Shown here: piece by piece, positions 42,782-50,834 of the stretch
Numbering within the stretch: the stretch's first letter is position 1
How the letters are laid out: the number at the start of each line of letters is the position of its first letter
From: Helicobacter magdeburgensis
Lineage (GTDB): Bacteria > Campylobacterota > Campylobacteria > Campylobacterales > Helicobacteraceae
NCBI RefSeq assembly: GCF_000765825.2
Contig: NZ_JRPE02000001.1
Span: 1 to 64,000 of the forward strand
Length of the DNA: 64,000 nt
Reading direction: 5' to 3'
Program-made: the position numbers and the translations under genes
The notes under the pieces: model-generated
Databases searched by the model: none
What the model was told of the DNA's origin: nothing
What the model saw: the letters and a program-made list of their open reading frames with translations, nothing else

Positions 42782-45209
42782 AAGATTTTATCCCTTATAT
42801 TTTCTATTAGCAGTTATCAGTGTTCCTGCTACATTCTTATATTGTTTGCATATTTTCTATGCCATTAATGATTTTTGGGAGCTTATAGACTTTGCAGAAC
42901 TCATTATTGATAATATTGGACAACGCAGTATGAAGTTTGATGTTTATCTCGCCATTGGAGTATCATTCTTCCCACCTATCTTTATTTTTATGTTTCTTAA
43001 ACCCAAAAAGAGCCTTGATTCTCACGGCAAAGCAAGATGGGCTAATCAGCACGACATAGAAAAAAGCGATTTTCATTTAAATAAGCTTATAAAAGACTTT
43101 TTTGGCTTACTCAATCCCTTAAATTTCACGCCACAAAAATATTGGAAAGCTTTTAGGAGATTTTTGGATTTTGGATTTGTAACAACCACACCTATGCTTG
43201 ATACAAACTTTAGCAGGGGCGGTTTTCTATTAGGTATTTATAAAGACTTATGGAAGCAAAGAAAAGTCTATTATGATGCCCCTCTATCAGCACTTATTGT
43301 AGCACCACCCGGAGCTGGTAAATCAGCAGCTGTGGCAATACCCAATCTATTGAATTTACCTACAAGTTGTGTGGTGCTTGATATTAAAGGAGAGCTTTGC
43401 GATCTCACAGCTGGTTATAGACAAAAGGCGTTTAATAATGAAATATACATCTTTAACCCACTAGGCAAGGATAATAACCTTAAATTTAATCCTTTTGATA
43501 ATAAAATCGTAAAAAAACTAGATTTTAATGCTAAAAAACGCCTTGTAGATGAGATTGCCAATACAATATTCGTAGAAGAACAAGGCAGCGATCCGCATTG
43601 GATTGCAAAAGCAAGGGAGCTTTTTATATTCTATGCCCTTTATGATCTCTGCACCAAAAATGAAAGTAATTTTTTTGATATTGCCACAGCCCCTGTTAAA
43701 GACTATAAACCTCTCATAGAAGAAAAGTCTCCTTATTATTCAAAGCTTTGGGATTTTAATGAAAAAACTCAAAAAAGAGAGTTAAACCTTGATGCAAATC
43801 CTGAAAAGCTTTTTTACTCGCAATGTGCTGACCAAAAATATGCAGATGTTAAGAATCCTTTAAATTGGGAAGATGAAAGCTTTGAGCAGATTCAAGCCAA
43901 TAAAGAAAAAGGCATTGAAACACTTGATGAAGTTGTAAGAAACTATGCAAGAGCGTGGGCAAATGCCGCTGATGAAGAGTTTTCAAGTATCAAATCTACA
44001 TTTAATCGTGTAATGAGCGTGTTTGCAAGTTATCAAGTAAGAGATGCTACAAATGCTATGAGCTTTGAATATGATGACTTAAGAAGCAAGAACATTACAC
44101 TCTACATTAAAATTGCACAAACTGATATTGATACGCTTAAATCGCTTATCCGTGTGCTTTTAGAATCTATTGCCAAAAATCTAATGACAAAAGAGAGTAA
44201 AAAATTAGACGAGAGAATTTATCTCGTGCTTGATGAGTTTATACGCTTTGGGAAAATGCCATTTTTGTTAGAAATGCCAGCTCTTTGTAGAAGCTATGGC
44301 ATTGTGCCGCTCTATATCACACAATCCTATGGATTGATTAAAAAATACTACGGCGAAGATGATTTAAAAACAATGACTGATACCATTGCCTTTCAAATCC
44401 TTTTTAAAATGAATGATGCAGATTCTGCGGAAAATGTCTCAAAACAAATAGGCAAATACACAAGAGAAGCAAGAAGCCATAGCACCAAAGATGGAGCTAT
44501 CGCATTTGGAGGCACAAGTAGCTATTCATTAGAGGGAACAGAGCTTATTACCGCTCAAGATATTTTAAATATCCCAAATGATGAAATCATTATCCTTGTA
44601 TCAGGGCATAAGGCAAAGCCCATTAAAATTAAAGCTGCTTATTACTTCAAGGAAAAAGATTCTTTAAGAAAGCTAAATTGGAAGTTTGACCCCACAAATG
44701 GAAAACCTATTGAAAAAGAAAACAAACAAACTCAAATCATTGATATGAAAGAGAGGGCAATAGAATCTCAACCTACTCTACCAAATCCACAAGCAATACA
44801 AAACACACAAGAGCCACAACAACAAACCCAAAAGGAACAAGAACCACAAATCACAGAACAAGAACAAGAAGCTATAAAACAAGCCCAAGAGGAACAAGCC
44901 CTCTATGAGTATGAAAAAGCCCTGCAAGAGCAAGAAGCATTAAAAGATAAATCACAAGAGGATTTACAAAAAGAAATGCAAGCCCTCTTAGAAAAGCAAC
45001 GCAAGGAATATGTCTATAAGATTGAAGATAAAGATATAAATGCAGTCTTACAAGCTCCATTGAAAAAAGATTCTTATATCCCCAAAGAAACTTTTATCAA
45101 TATTCAAAAGGAAACATATACCCTGCGAGAAAATGGCTACAAACTTCAAATCACAGATGAGCTTATAAGAGAAAGAATACAAAGGATTGAGAATGATAAA
45201 GCAGAGTAA
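42762..45209 (+). CDS. virD4: VirD4-like type IV coupling protein
   Basis: 815 aa. Membrane helices near the N-terminus (LYFLLAVISVPATFLYCLHI; YLAIGVSFFPPIFIFMFL), Walker A APPGAGKSAAVAIPNLL, Walker B YLVLDEFIRFG, and the conserved GIVPLYITQSYGLIKKYYG segment. It brings the relaxase-DNA complex to the channel. A C-terminal extension of about 170 Gln/Glu-rich residues follows the ATPase domain. AAGGAG precedes ATG 42762; ATG 42774 is an alternative. Confidence 0.94.
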   Translation: MQFLMSKRFYPLYFLLAVISVPATFLYCLHIFYAINDFWELIDFAELIIDNIGQRSMKFDVYLAIGVSFFPPIFIFMFLKPKKSLDSHGKARWANQHDIEKSDFHLNKLIKDFFGLLNPLNFTPQKYWKAFRRFLDFGFVTTTPMLDTNFSRGGFLLGIYKDLWKQRKVYYDAPLSALIVAPPGAGKSAAVAIPNLLNLPTSCVVLDIKGELCDLTAGYRQKAFNNEIYIFNPLGKDNNLKFNPFDNKIVKKLDFNAKKRLVDEIANTIFVEEQGSDPHWIAKARELFIFYALYDLCTKNESNFFDIATAPVKDYKPLIEEKSPYYSKLWDFNEKTQKRELNLDANPEKLFYSQCADQKYADVKNPLNWEDESFEQIQANKEKGIETLDEVVRNYARAWANAADEEFSSIKSTFNRVMSVFASYQVRDATNAMSFEYDDLRSKNITLYIKIAQTDIDTLKSLIRVLLESIAKNLMTKESKKLDERIYLVLDEFIRFGKMPFLLEMPALCRSYGIVPLYITQSYGLIKKYYGEDDLKTMTDTIAFQILFKMNDADSAENVSKQIGKYTREARSHSTKDGAIAFGGTSSYSLEGTELITAQDILNIPNDEIIILVSGHKAKPIKIKAAYYFKEKDSLRKLNWKFDPTNGKPIEKENKQTQIIDMKERAIESQPTLPNPQAIQNTQEPQQQTQKEQEPQITEQEQEAIKQAQEEQALYEYEKALQEQEALKDKSQEDLQKEMQALLEKQRKEYVYKIEDKDINAVLQAPLKKDSYIPKETFINIQKETYTLRENGYKLQITDELIRERIQRIENDKAE

Positions 45210-45366
45210 CAATATAGGGCAATCCACTCCCTTAAAACAACAAGAATCCCATAAGCAAAATAAAGAGTTTTTGCAATATGCTAAAGACTTTGCAACACAA
45301 ATGCAAGAGGAAGTAAAAAAAGAGCAGGTAAAACAAAATCAATCTAAGATAAAGGAGATAAAATGA
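45193..45366 (+). CDS. 57-aa hydrophilic protein between virD4 and the YopX-like gene
   Basis: Starts inside the virD4 end (17-bp overlap) and ends in an ATGA overlap with the next gene. The product is Gln/Lys-rich and helical (FLQYAKDFATQMQEEVKKEQ). Perfect coupling on both sides supports a real gene despite the small size. Function unknown. Confidence 0.5.
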   Translation: MIKQSNNIGQSTPLKQQESHKQNKEFLQYAKDFATQMQEEVKKEQVKQNQSKIKEIK

Positions 45367-45908
45367 AGTTAGCAAATTTTGATTTTAGGATTTGGGATAA
45401 TAGAGAGCAATGTTATCTCAATGAAAATTATTTAGAAAATAGCCCATTTCAAGCTATGGGACTTGTGAAAGCACATAAAAGCTCTTTTTTTGGACACAAT
45501 TTTGATAAAGTGGCTCTATTTTCTGCTGGAGAAGATAAGGAGTGTGGTTTTGGTTGGAATAGTGGAGACGATGATGATAGTTACGAGTTAGAATTATGGA
45601 GTGGTATAAGAGATAAAAATGGCAAAAAGATATACGAGGGGGATATTGTTTTGATACAAGAGAACAAAGAAGCAGAATTTTTTCCACTTTACCTAGATGA
45701 TAAACATAGAAAAAGAGATATAAAGTTTCTAATCTCACAACCTTTCATAATAAAACTTACAGAATTAGAACCTTTTGTATTTGATGCCTATGATATTACT
45801 ACTCAAGGAATTGCCTATCCACTAGAAAAAATTAGAGATTTTGTTTTTGAAGTCGTAGGCAATATCCACGAGAATCCAGCATTACTCCAAACAAGTCAAA
45901 ATGAATAA
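45363..45908 (+). CDS. YopX-like protein
   Basis: 181 aa. Begins NFDFRIWDN and contains SGIRDKNGKKIYEGDIVLI, the hallmark of the YopX family found in phages and conjugative elements; function is not established. A truncated relative with the same start (MKLKDFDFRIWDKGED) lies at 49971-50113. Translation is coupled to the previous gene by ATGA. Confidence 0.8.
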   Translation: MKLANFDFRIWDNREQCYLNENYLENSPFQAMGLVKAHKSSFFGHNFDKVALFSAGEDKECGFGWNSGDDDDSYELELWSGIRDKNGKKIYEGDIVLIQENKEAEFFPLYLDDKHRKRDIKFLISQPFIIKLTELEPFVFDAYDITTQGIAYPLEKIRDFVFEVVGNIHENPALLQTSQNE

Positions 45909-46089
45909 TTTCTATCTCTATATCAGCTATACCCTTGTTTTTATAGCAACACTTTTGCCATTTTTTCTATCTATTGGTATGTGCTACTCATTTTTTAGAG
46001 ATAAGACACTATCTCATAAAAAAACCCATACTTCACGCAAGAAACACATAAAAGCTAAAAAAGGAAATAACAATGATAAATCGCATTAA
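45901..46089 (+). CDS. Small membrane protein
   Basis: 62 aa with one strong membrane helix (YTLVFIATLLPFFLSIGMCY) and a basic, Lys/His-rich tail. Overlaps the YopX-like gene by 8 bp and the next gene by 17 bp. A typical inner-membrane accessory of unknown role. Confidence 0.55.
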   Translation: MNNFYLYISYTLVFIATLLPFFLSIGMCYSFFRDKTLSHKKTHTSRKKHIKAKKGNNNDKSH

Positions 46090-46816
46090 AGCCGCATTTG
46101 GATTTAAAAAAGATAGTAATCAAGATTCTCCACAAAAAGATTCTAACAATCCACAAAATCAACAATATAAACAAAATTCAGCCAAAGATGGCAATGATTT
46201 TGCTAAGATATTACTTGAAATTTCAGAGCAGGAGCAAGCTAATGAATATGCAAATACAAACACAACAGCCACACAAGAACGCACACATTTCAATGCCAAC
46301 GGAAGAGGGCTTGGAAGACTTGAGACAAGCCATACTCCTAGCACGCAACAACCCAAAACTATTAGCATTCCTAGAAGCAGAGATTCCTCCACACATAATG
46401 GAAGCAGTAGTGAAATATTCACAGCAGCTGGCAGACAGGGAAGAGCAGCTGGCAGACGAAGCGGAGCGATTAGCCGATATGGCGGAAGCATTGGAAGAAG
46501 AAGTGAGGAGTATAAGGCAATCTATCAAGAAGCGGATGGATTCACAACAGCAGAAGCTAATCAACTCTTAAGAAGTGAAGAGAAATCTCAACTTCTTCAT
46601 AAACAATACCAAACTCTTACCGAGCTTATAGCAAAAAACTTAGAAAACAATAGAGAAATATCACAAGAAATCAAAAGACAGCAAGGCATAAGGGCTTACA
46701 AAGAATTCCAAAGCCTTGAATCTACAAAAATCTCCCCCCAAGAATCACACACTCAAAATAACACTTCACAACAAGATAAAAAGCCAAGTAAAAAACCCAA
46801 AACCCACACAAGATAA
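46073..46816 (+). CDS. Outer gene of overlapping gene pair, ICE locus 1
   Basis: 247 aa. The N-terminus is Asn/Gln/Ser-rich, then SAKDGNDFAKILLEISEQEQ, then a low-complexity Arg/Gly/Ser stretch (residues about 75-145) where the +1 frame encodes the nested protein. A helical C-terminus follows (FTTAEANQLLRSEEKSQLLH). The protein at 59633-60292 shares the SAKDGNDF motif, the TTATQERTH motif and the C-terminal TxAEANQ motif. Unknown function. It is the last gene of the virB-virD4 run, before promoter module A. Confidence 0.7.
   Translation: MINRIKAAFGFKKDSNQDSPQKDSNNPQNQQYKQNSAKDGNDFAKILLEISEQEQANEYANTNTTATQERTHFNANGRGLGRLETSHTPSTQQPKTISIPRSRDSSTHNGSSSEIFTAAGRQGRAAGRRSGAISRYGGSIGRRSEEYKAIYQEADGFTTAEANQLLRSEEKSQLLHKQYQTLTELIAKNLENNREISQEIKRQQGIRAYKEFQSLESTKISPQESHTQNNTSQQDKKPSKKPKTHTR
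46242..46571 (+). CDS. Nested acidic coiled-coil protein, +1 frame, ICE locus 1
   Basis: 109 aa, wholly inside the 46073 gene in the +1 frame. AGGAG at 46230-46234 is 7 nt from the ATG. Starts MNMQIQTQQPHKNAHISMP, then a globular part with LEAEIPPHIMEAVVKYSQQ, then an acidic coiled coil (REEQLADEAERLADMAEAL) ending in RQSIKKRMDSQQQ. It aligns by eye with the nested protein at 59763-60056 over its whole length. Because both conserved frame and conserved ribosome site exist, I consider it a true gene. Confidence 0.7.
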   Translation: MNMQIQTQQPHKNAHISMPTEEGLEDLRQAILLARNNPKLLAFLEAEIPPHIMEAVVKYSQQLADREEQLADEAERLADMAEALEEEVRSIRQSIKKRMDSQQQKLINS

Positions 46817-46818
46817 AT

Positions 46819-46921
46819 GTTTTATTTTTTAAGGGATAAAATGCGTTGGAATGGCGTATTTTAGGGGTTTGTGGGCTTTGATTTGTAATATAATACACGC
46901 ATAAAAACAAAAGGAGCAAAG
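46819..46921 (+). promoter_or_regulatory. Promoter module A, copy 1
   Basis: A conserved block of about 100 bp with TTTTTTAAGGGATAAAATGC, then GCGTATTTTAGGGGTTT, then TTTGTAATATAATACACGC. The -10 is TATAAT at 46889-46894. The same block precedes 56603 (56500-56602) and a shorter version precedes 60988. It opens the small-gene operon starting at 46924. Confidence 0.7.
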
Positions 46922-46923
46922 CA

Positions 46924-47160
46924 ATGTTAAGTAAATACAGAATCTTAAAAGGACATCTAAGAGAAAGGGGCGTTTGTTTTTTACTGCCAAGTGATGAAGC
47001 AAAAACGCTAAGTGAAATTGTAAGTGATGGGCGATGGGACAAATACGATCCTATCGTATCAGCTATTGATGAAGATGGGGACTATGTTTTAATTGATGTT
47101 AGGAATGGTGGCAATGCTGTTATGGCGACATTACAACAAGCAGAGCAATACGTATTGTAG
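46924..47160 (+). CDS. Hypothetical protein under module A
   Basis: 78 aa, first gene behind promoter module A with AAAGGAG. Mixed alpha/beta look (IVSAIDEDGDYVLIDVRNGG). Not recognised; small proteins of this kind are common in ICE cargo. Confidence 0.6.
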   Translation: MLSKYRILKGHLRERGVCFLLPSDEAKTLSEIVSDGRWDKYDPIVSAIDEDGDYVLIDVRNGGNAVMATLQQAEQYVL

Positions 47161-47184
47161 AAGCAAATTCATAAGGAGTAAAAG

Positions 47185-47424
47185 ATGGTAAAAGTAAATG
47201 TGGGAGCTGAAACCCATTTCTTTTTTCAAACAGAAAAAGAAATGAGAGACTTTGCAAAATCAATAGGACTGAAGATAGTGAGATATGCGAAAGAAAAATA
47301 CTTTGTTGATTATGCCGATAGCGATTGCTTTTACACAGCATACAAAACAAAACACTTTAATGGTGTAATGGATTGGGTAAAAGGAAATTACGCTATCTAC
47401 AAACATTATGTGAAAAAGAGCTAA
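47185..47424 (+). CDS. Hypothetical protein
   Basis: 79 aa, AAGGAG site, between the previous small gene and the methyltransferase-like gene. Aromatic-rich (ETHFFFQTEKEMRDFAKSIG; YAIYKHYVKKS at the end). No family recognised. Confidence 0.55.
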   Translation: MVKVNVGAETHFFFQTEKEMRDFAKSIGLKIVRYAKEKYFVDYADSDCFYTAYKTKHFNGVMDWVKGNYAIYKHYVKKS

Positions 47425-47452
47425 TGCTCTAAATTGGTAAAAGGAGAAAAAA

Positions 47453-49108
47453 ATGAGTAAAGCAAACACAATAAGAATCGTAAATGAGTGTAAATCACAA
47501 GGACAGGATTTTGAGTTTTACCCCACAACCGATGAGATTCTCTCTTGTTTGGTGGATTATTTTAACAAACAAGACATTGACTATCAAAAAGATGGCATTA
47601 GAATAGATTCTATTTTAGATTTAGGAGCTGGTGATGGGCGAGTGCTTGAATATTTAGAAAAGCATATCAATCAAGTAGATAAATGGCGTAATGAAACTTT
47701 AAAGCCTAAAACATTCTATGCTATGGAAAAATCACAACCGCTTATTAAAGTGTTATCAAGCCCTAGCAAAAACATTACCTTACTAGGAACTGATATTTTA
47801 GAATCCACACTCATTGATAAAAGGGTTGATTTAGTCTTTTGTAATCCGCCCTACTCACAATTTGAGCTTTTTACAAAAAAGATTTTACAAGAAGCCAACG
47901 CTCATTGTATCGCCCTAGTAATACCGCAGCGATGGAAAGAGAATCTAGAGCTACAAGCAATCATTAAAGATAGAGAGCTAAAGCTTGAGATTCTAGGCAG
48001 CTTTGATTTTAAAGAAGCAGACAGGGAAGCAAGGGCTAATGTGGAGTTATTGCTTTTTACAAACAATAAAAAAGAGGATGTGCAATTTTCACAATGGCTA
48101 AAATCACATTTTCATTTAGATAATGTAATTGATGGTTATCGTTTAATGTATTATGAAAAAGAAAAGCAAGACAGGGAAGAGCGTATCTCTCAATCTCTAG
48201 TAAAGCACGATTTGGTTGCCGCTCTGCTTAATGAGTATAACGCAGAGATGAAGAAACTAGCAAAGAGCTTAGAAGCTTTGTCTTGTGTGGATAAAGCCTT
48301 ATTGATGGATTTAAACATTGATAGAAACAAGCTCTTAGAAAGCATTAAGTTTAAGCTAAAAAATATAAAGAATATCTATTGGGCGGAAATCTTTGATAAG
48401 CTAGATTCCATAAGAGATAGATTCACTACACACTATAAAAAGGCAATTTGTGAATCTGTGGTGGCAGAAAAGAATATTGACTTCACGCAGGGTAATATTT
48501 ATATGATTCTTATTTGGCTTATTGAAAATGCTAATGGCTATATTAAGTGTGGTATGGAGGGATTGTTTGATAGCTTTTCACAAAGGGGGAATGCTATGGA
48601 GTATAAAAGCAATCAAAGATGGCGTAAAGATGAATGGCGTTACACAAACGAGCAACTTATCAATGAGCCTAGAAAGCTTGATTATAGAATCGTGCTAACT
48701 TGTTTTGATTGGAAAGAGCTTTTAAATGATATTAGGGCTGTTGCGTTGCAATTAGGTTTTAATGTGCCAAGCACTTTTTTGCCCCATATTGAGAAGCCTC
48801 ATAGTGTGGAATGGGACGAAAGTGGCTTTTATGGTAATACGCACACGATGTATTATAAAGGCGATAGGACAGAAATACTATGTGAATTTAAGCCTTATAA
48901 AAATGGCAATATACACATTAAATTTAACAAAGACTTTTTTGCTAAATTTAATATCGCTGTGGGTAAAGGCAGGGGTTGGATTAAGGATAAGAGCGAGACA
49001 AAGGCTGAGTTTAAAGGTGTGAGTGATGCACTCATAGATGAAGCGTTTGTGGCAAGTAATGGCTTGTCAATAGCTTATAGTAACCCTTTTGCTTTGTTAG
49101 AGCAATAA
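47453..49108 (+). CDS. Adenine methyltransferase-like protein with DUF4942-type C-terminus
   Basis: 551 aa. N-terminal class I methyltransferase fold: FYPTTDEIL, SILDLGAGDGRVLEYL (SAM loop) and FCNPPYSQFELF (adenine-type catalytic motif). The C-terminal half has NIYMILIWLIENANGYIKCG, YKSNQRWRKDEWRY and LDYRIVLTCF, which resemble DUF4942 proteins of conjugative elements. Likely modifies element DNA against host restriction, or the host. No restriction gene is adjacent. Confidence 0.75.
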   Translation: MSKANTIRIVNECKSQGQDFEFYPTTDEILSCLVDYFNKQDIDYQKDGIRIDSILDLGAGDGRVLEYLEKHINQVDKWRNETLKPKTFYAMEKSQPLIKVLSSPSKNITLLGTDILESTLIDKRVDLVFCNPPYSQFELFTKKILQEANAHCIALVIPQRWKENLELQAIIKDRELKLEILGSFDFKEADREARANVELLLFTNNKKEDVQFSQWLKSHFHLDNVIDGYRLMYYEKEKQDREERISQSLVKHDLVAALLNEYNAEMKKLAKSLEALSCVDKALLMDLNIDRNKLLESIKFKLKNIKNIYWAEIFDKLDSIRDRFTTHYKKAICESVVAEKNIDFTQGNIYMILIWLIENANGYIKCGMEGLFDSFSQRGNAMEYKSNQRWRKDEWRYTNEQLINEPRKLDYRIVLTCFDWKELLNDIRAVALQLGFNVPSTFLPHIEKPHSVEWDESGFYGNTHTMYYKGDRTEILCEFKPYKNGNIHIKFNKDFFAKFNIAVGKGRGWIKDKSETKAEFKGVSDALIDEAFVASNGLSIAYSNPFALLEQ

Positions 49109-49130
49109 GGGCTAAGAATAGGAGGTAAAA

Positions 49131-49409
49131 ATGTCAAAAAATGTATGGGTGGAAGCTGAAATTGATTTAGGAGATTTGCTAACTCGTGATTTATTAAGTG
49201 AAATTGCAGATAGAGCGGAGAGAAATCCCTCTATCCTTGATGAGTTGGAAGATACTTTGTCTCGTAGAAATGCAAGTAAGATTCTAGAGACAATCTCAAG
49301 TTTGCATTCTTGGAAGAATCAAAACTATGCAAGAGAAGTATTTGAAAGGTTGGATTCTAGTTTGAATCTTAAAGATTGGATTCTAAAAAATTATGGAGGT
49401 AACAAATGA
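49131..49409 (+). CDS. Hypothetical acidic protein
   Basis: 92 aa, AGGAGG site, acidic and helical (RNPSILDELEDTLSRRNASK). Its stop overlaps the next start (ATGA). Not recognised. Confidence 0.6.
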   Translation: MSKNVWVEAEIDLGDLLTRDLLSEIADRAERNPSILDELEDTLSRRNASKILETISSLHSWKNQNYAREVFERLDSSLNLKDWILKNYGGNK

Positions 49410-49714
49410 ATGAGACAAAAAAAGCTCTTTTAGAGAAACTAAACAAAGGCTTGGAAACAAGCGATAGAGTGCAAATTGCAAAAGCTTTATGTGGCTCTTT
49501 GAGATTTGATATTACAGAAGCAATGCACCAAGATAAAAGACAATACTTCCTTGAAGTAACACAAGGAGAGATTCTAGGCATTACAGATAATGGGTTAATG
49601 CTAGATTATACTTCAAGCTTTTGTGAGCCTTGTATTGCCTTGTGGATTGAAAGCAAAGAAGAAGCGGTGGAAAAGGTATGTGGGCTAATTAATCTTTTAA
49701 AGGAGAAAAAATGA
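49406..49714 (+). CDS. Hypothetical protein
   Basis: 102 aa, coupled by ATGA on both sides. Contains a beta-like middle (YFLEVTQGEILGITDNGLML) and a Cys-containing loop (SSFCEPCIALW). Function unknown. Confidence 0.6.
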   Translation: MNETKKALLEKLNKGLETSDRVQIAKALCGSLRFDITEAMHQDKRQYFLEVTQGEILGITDNGLMLDYTSSFCEPCIALWIESKEEAVEKVCGLINLLKEKK

Positions 49715-49908
49715 TTAGTTTAGAATTTGATTGCCCAGAATGTGGAAATATGAACGAGCATAATGTAAGGCTAGAAAATTATGGGGAATTTATAGACCAA
49801 GATAAAGAAACCCCATTTTTTGTGCCGGTAAATTGTGAGAGTTGCTGTGCTAGGCTACACATAAGGCTAGAGTTAAAAGTTAAAGTAGCCCCATTTACTT
49901 GCGGATAA
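49711..49908 (+). CDS. Small zinc-ribbon protein
   Basis: 65 aa. CPECGN at residues 8-13 and CESCCARLHIRLELK at about 44-58 form two Cys pairs of a zinc ribbon, as in phage- and ICE-encoded zinc-binding proteins. AAAGGAG and an ATGA overlap with the previous gene. Confidence 0.6.
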   Translation: MISLEFDCPECGNMNEHNVRLENYGEFIDQDKETPFFVPVNCESCCARLHIRLELKVKVAPFTCG

Positions 49909-49970
49909 CAAGTTTAAAACAATGAGGGCTTATAGAATCTATATGAGAAAAGGAGAAAAAAGGAGTGTAA

Positions 49971-50113
49971 ATGAAGTTAAAAGACTTTGATTTTAGGATT
50001 TGGGACAAGGGCGAAGACTAGATAGAGATAGCATAAATGGTATGAGTATTGGCGAGACAGAATATAAAGTATTCTTTGCAGATAAAAGTATGCAGACTTA
50101 TGTTTGTGAATAG
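49971..50113 (+). pseudogene. Remnant of a YopX-like gene
   Basis: ATG 49971, behind AGGAG, encodes MKLKDFDFRIWDKGED then TAG; this matches the start of the YopX-like protein at 45363. A second frame then runs to TAG 50111. Most of the gene, including the GxxDKNGKxIYEGD motif, is gone. The stretch 49909-50180 holds no other gene. Confidence 0.6.
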
Positions 50114-50180
50114 TAATTAAAAGCAAAGGCAATACCTAAATTAAGAAGATAAACTAAAACTATTAAGTAAGGAAAACAAA

Positions 50181-50720
50181 ATGGATTCAATCAAATATTT
50201 CTTTTTAAACATCACTGAAGCAGAATGGCTATTTTTAAGCTTTGTGGCTTTAGCATTGTTTATATGTATCTCTTATCAAAAGATTTACTTACATAAGAAC
50301 AGCAAAGAAACAAAAAGGCTAGATTTCATATTGCAATGTGGAAGTATATTTTTTGCCATAATGTTTGCAAGTATGGGAATGCTATTCACGGAAAAGGCAA
50401 GTAAGGACTATAAGCAAGAATTGCAAACTCATTATTCTAAAACAATGCTTGATTATATACAAAGCAATATGCAAGAGAGTGGCACATTTGGCTTTAAACT
50501 TTGTGATGCAACACATTATCAAGGCAAAGAATGCACGAATTATTTAAATTTCTTAGAAGCAAGTATTGTAGGCAGTCCGCATACTTTGCATAATGAAGAG
50601 ATAATCCATAAAGGACATTACTACCTTGCCATATTACTATTTGGCTTTGTAGGCTTAGGAGCAATACTTTTTATGTCTCTATTGAGATTCTATCCCACAC
50701 CAAAGGAGTCTAAGATGTGA
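50181..50720 (+). CDS. Membrane protein
   Basis: 179 aa with an N-terminal membrane helix (AEWLFLSFVALALFICISY), a second (SIFFAIMFASMGMLF), a soluble loop with two Cys (FKLCDATHYQGKECTNYL), and a last helix (YLAILLFGFVGLGAILFMSL). Unknown function. Sits upstream of the phase-variable outer-membrane protein gene. Confidence 0.6.
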   Translation: MDSIKYFFLNITEAEWLFLSFVALALFICISYQKIYLHKNSKETKRLDFILQCGSIFFAIMFASMGMLFTEKASKDYKQELQTHYSKTMLDYIQSNMQESGTFGFKLCDATHYQGKECTNYLNFLEASIVGSPHTLHNEEIIHKGHYYLAILLFGFVGLGAILFMSLLRFYPTPKESKM

Positions 50721-50764
50721 AAAACCCTTTGAGTTTCTTTAGAGAAAGTGGATACAGCTTAAGC

Positions 50765-50793
50765 TTGTCAAAAAAAAAAAAAAACGCTATACT
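50765..50793 (+). promoter_or_regulatory. Promoter with a 15-A spacer tract (phase-variation candidate)
   Basis: TTGTCA at 50765-50770 and TATACT at 50788-50793 are exactly 17 bp apart. Fifteen A residues (50770-50784) begin at the last base of the -35 and fill most of the spacer. Slipped-strand change of the tract would move the boxes out of register. Confidence 0.7.
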
Positions 50794-50834
50794 AAGGCGA
50801 TTAAAGTAAATCAACACAACAAGGAGAATAAAAA

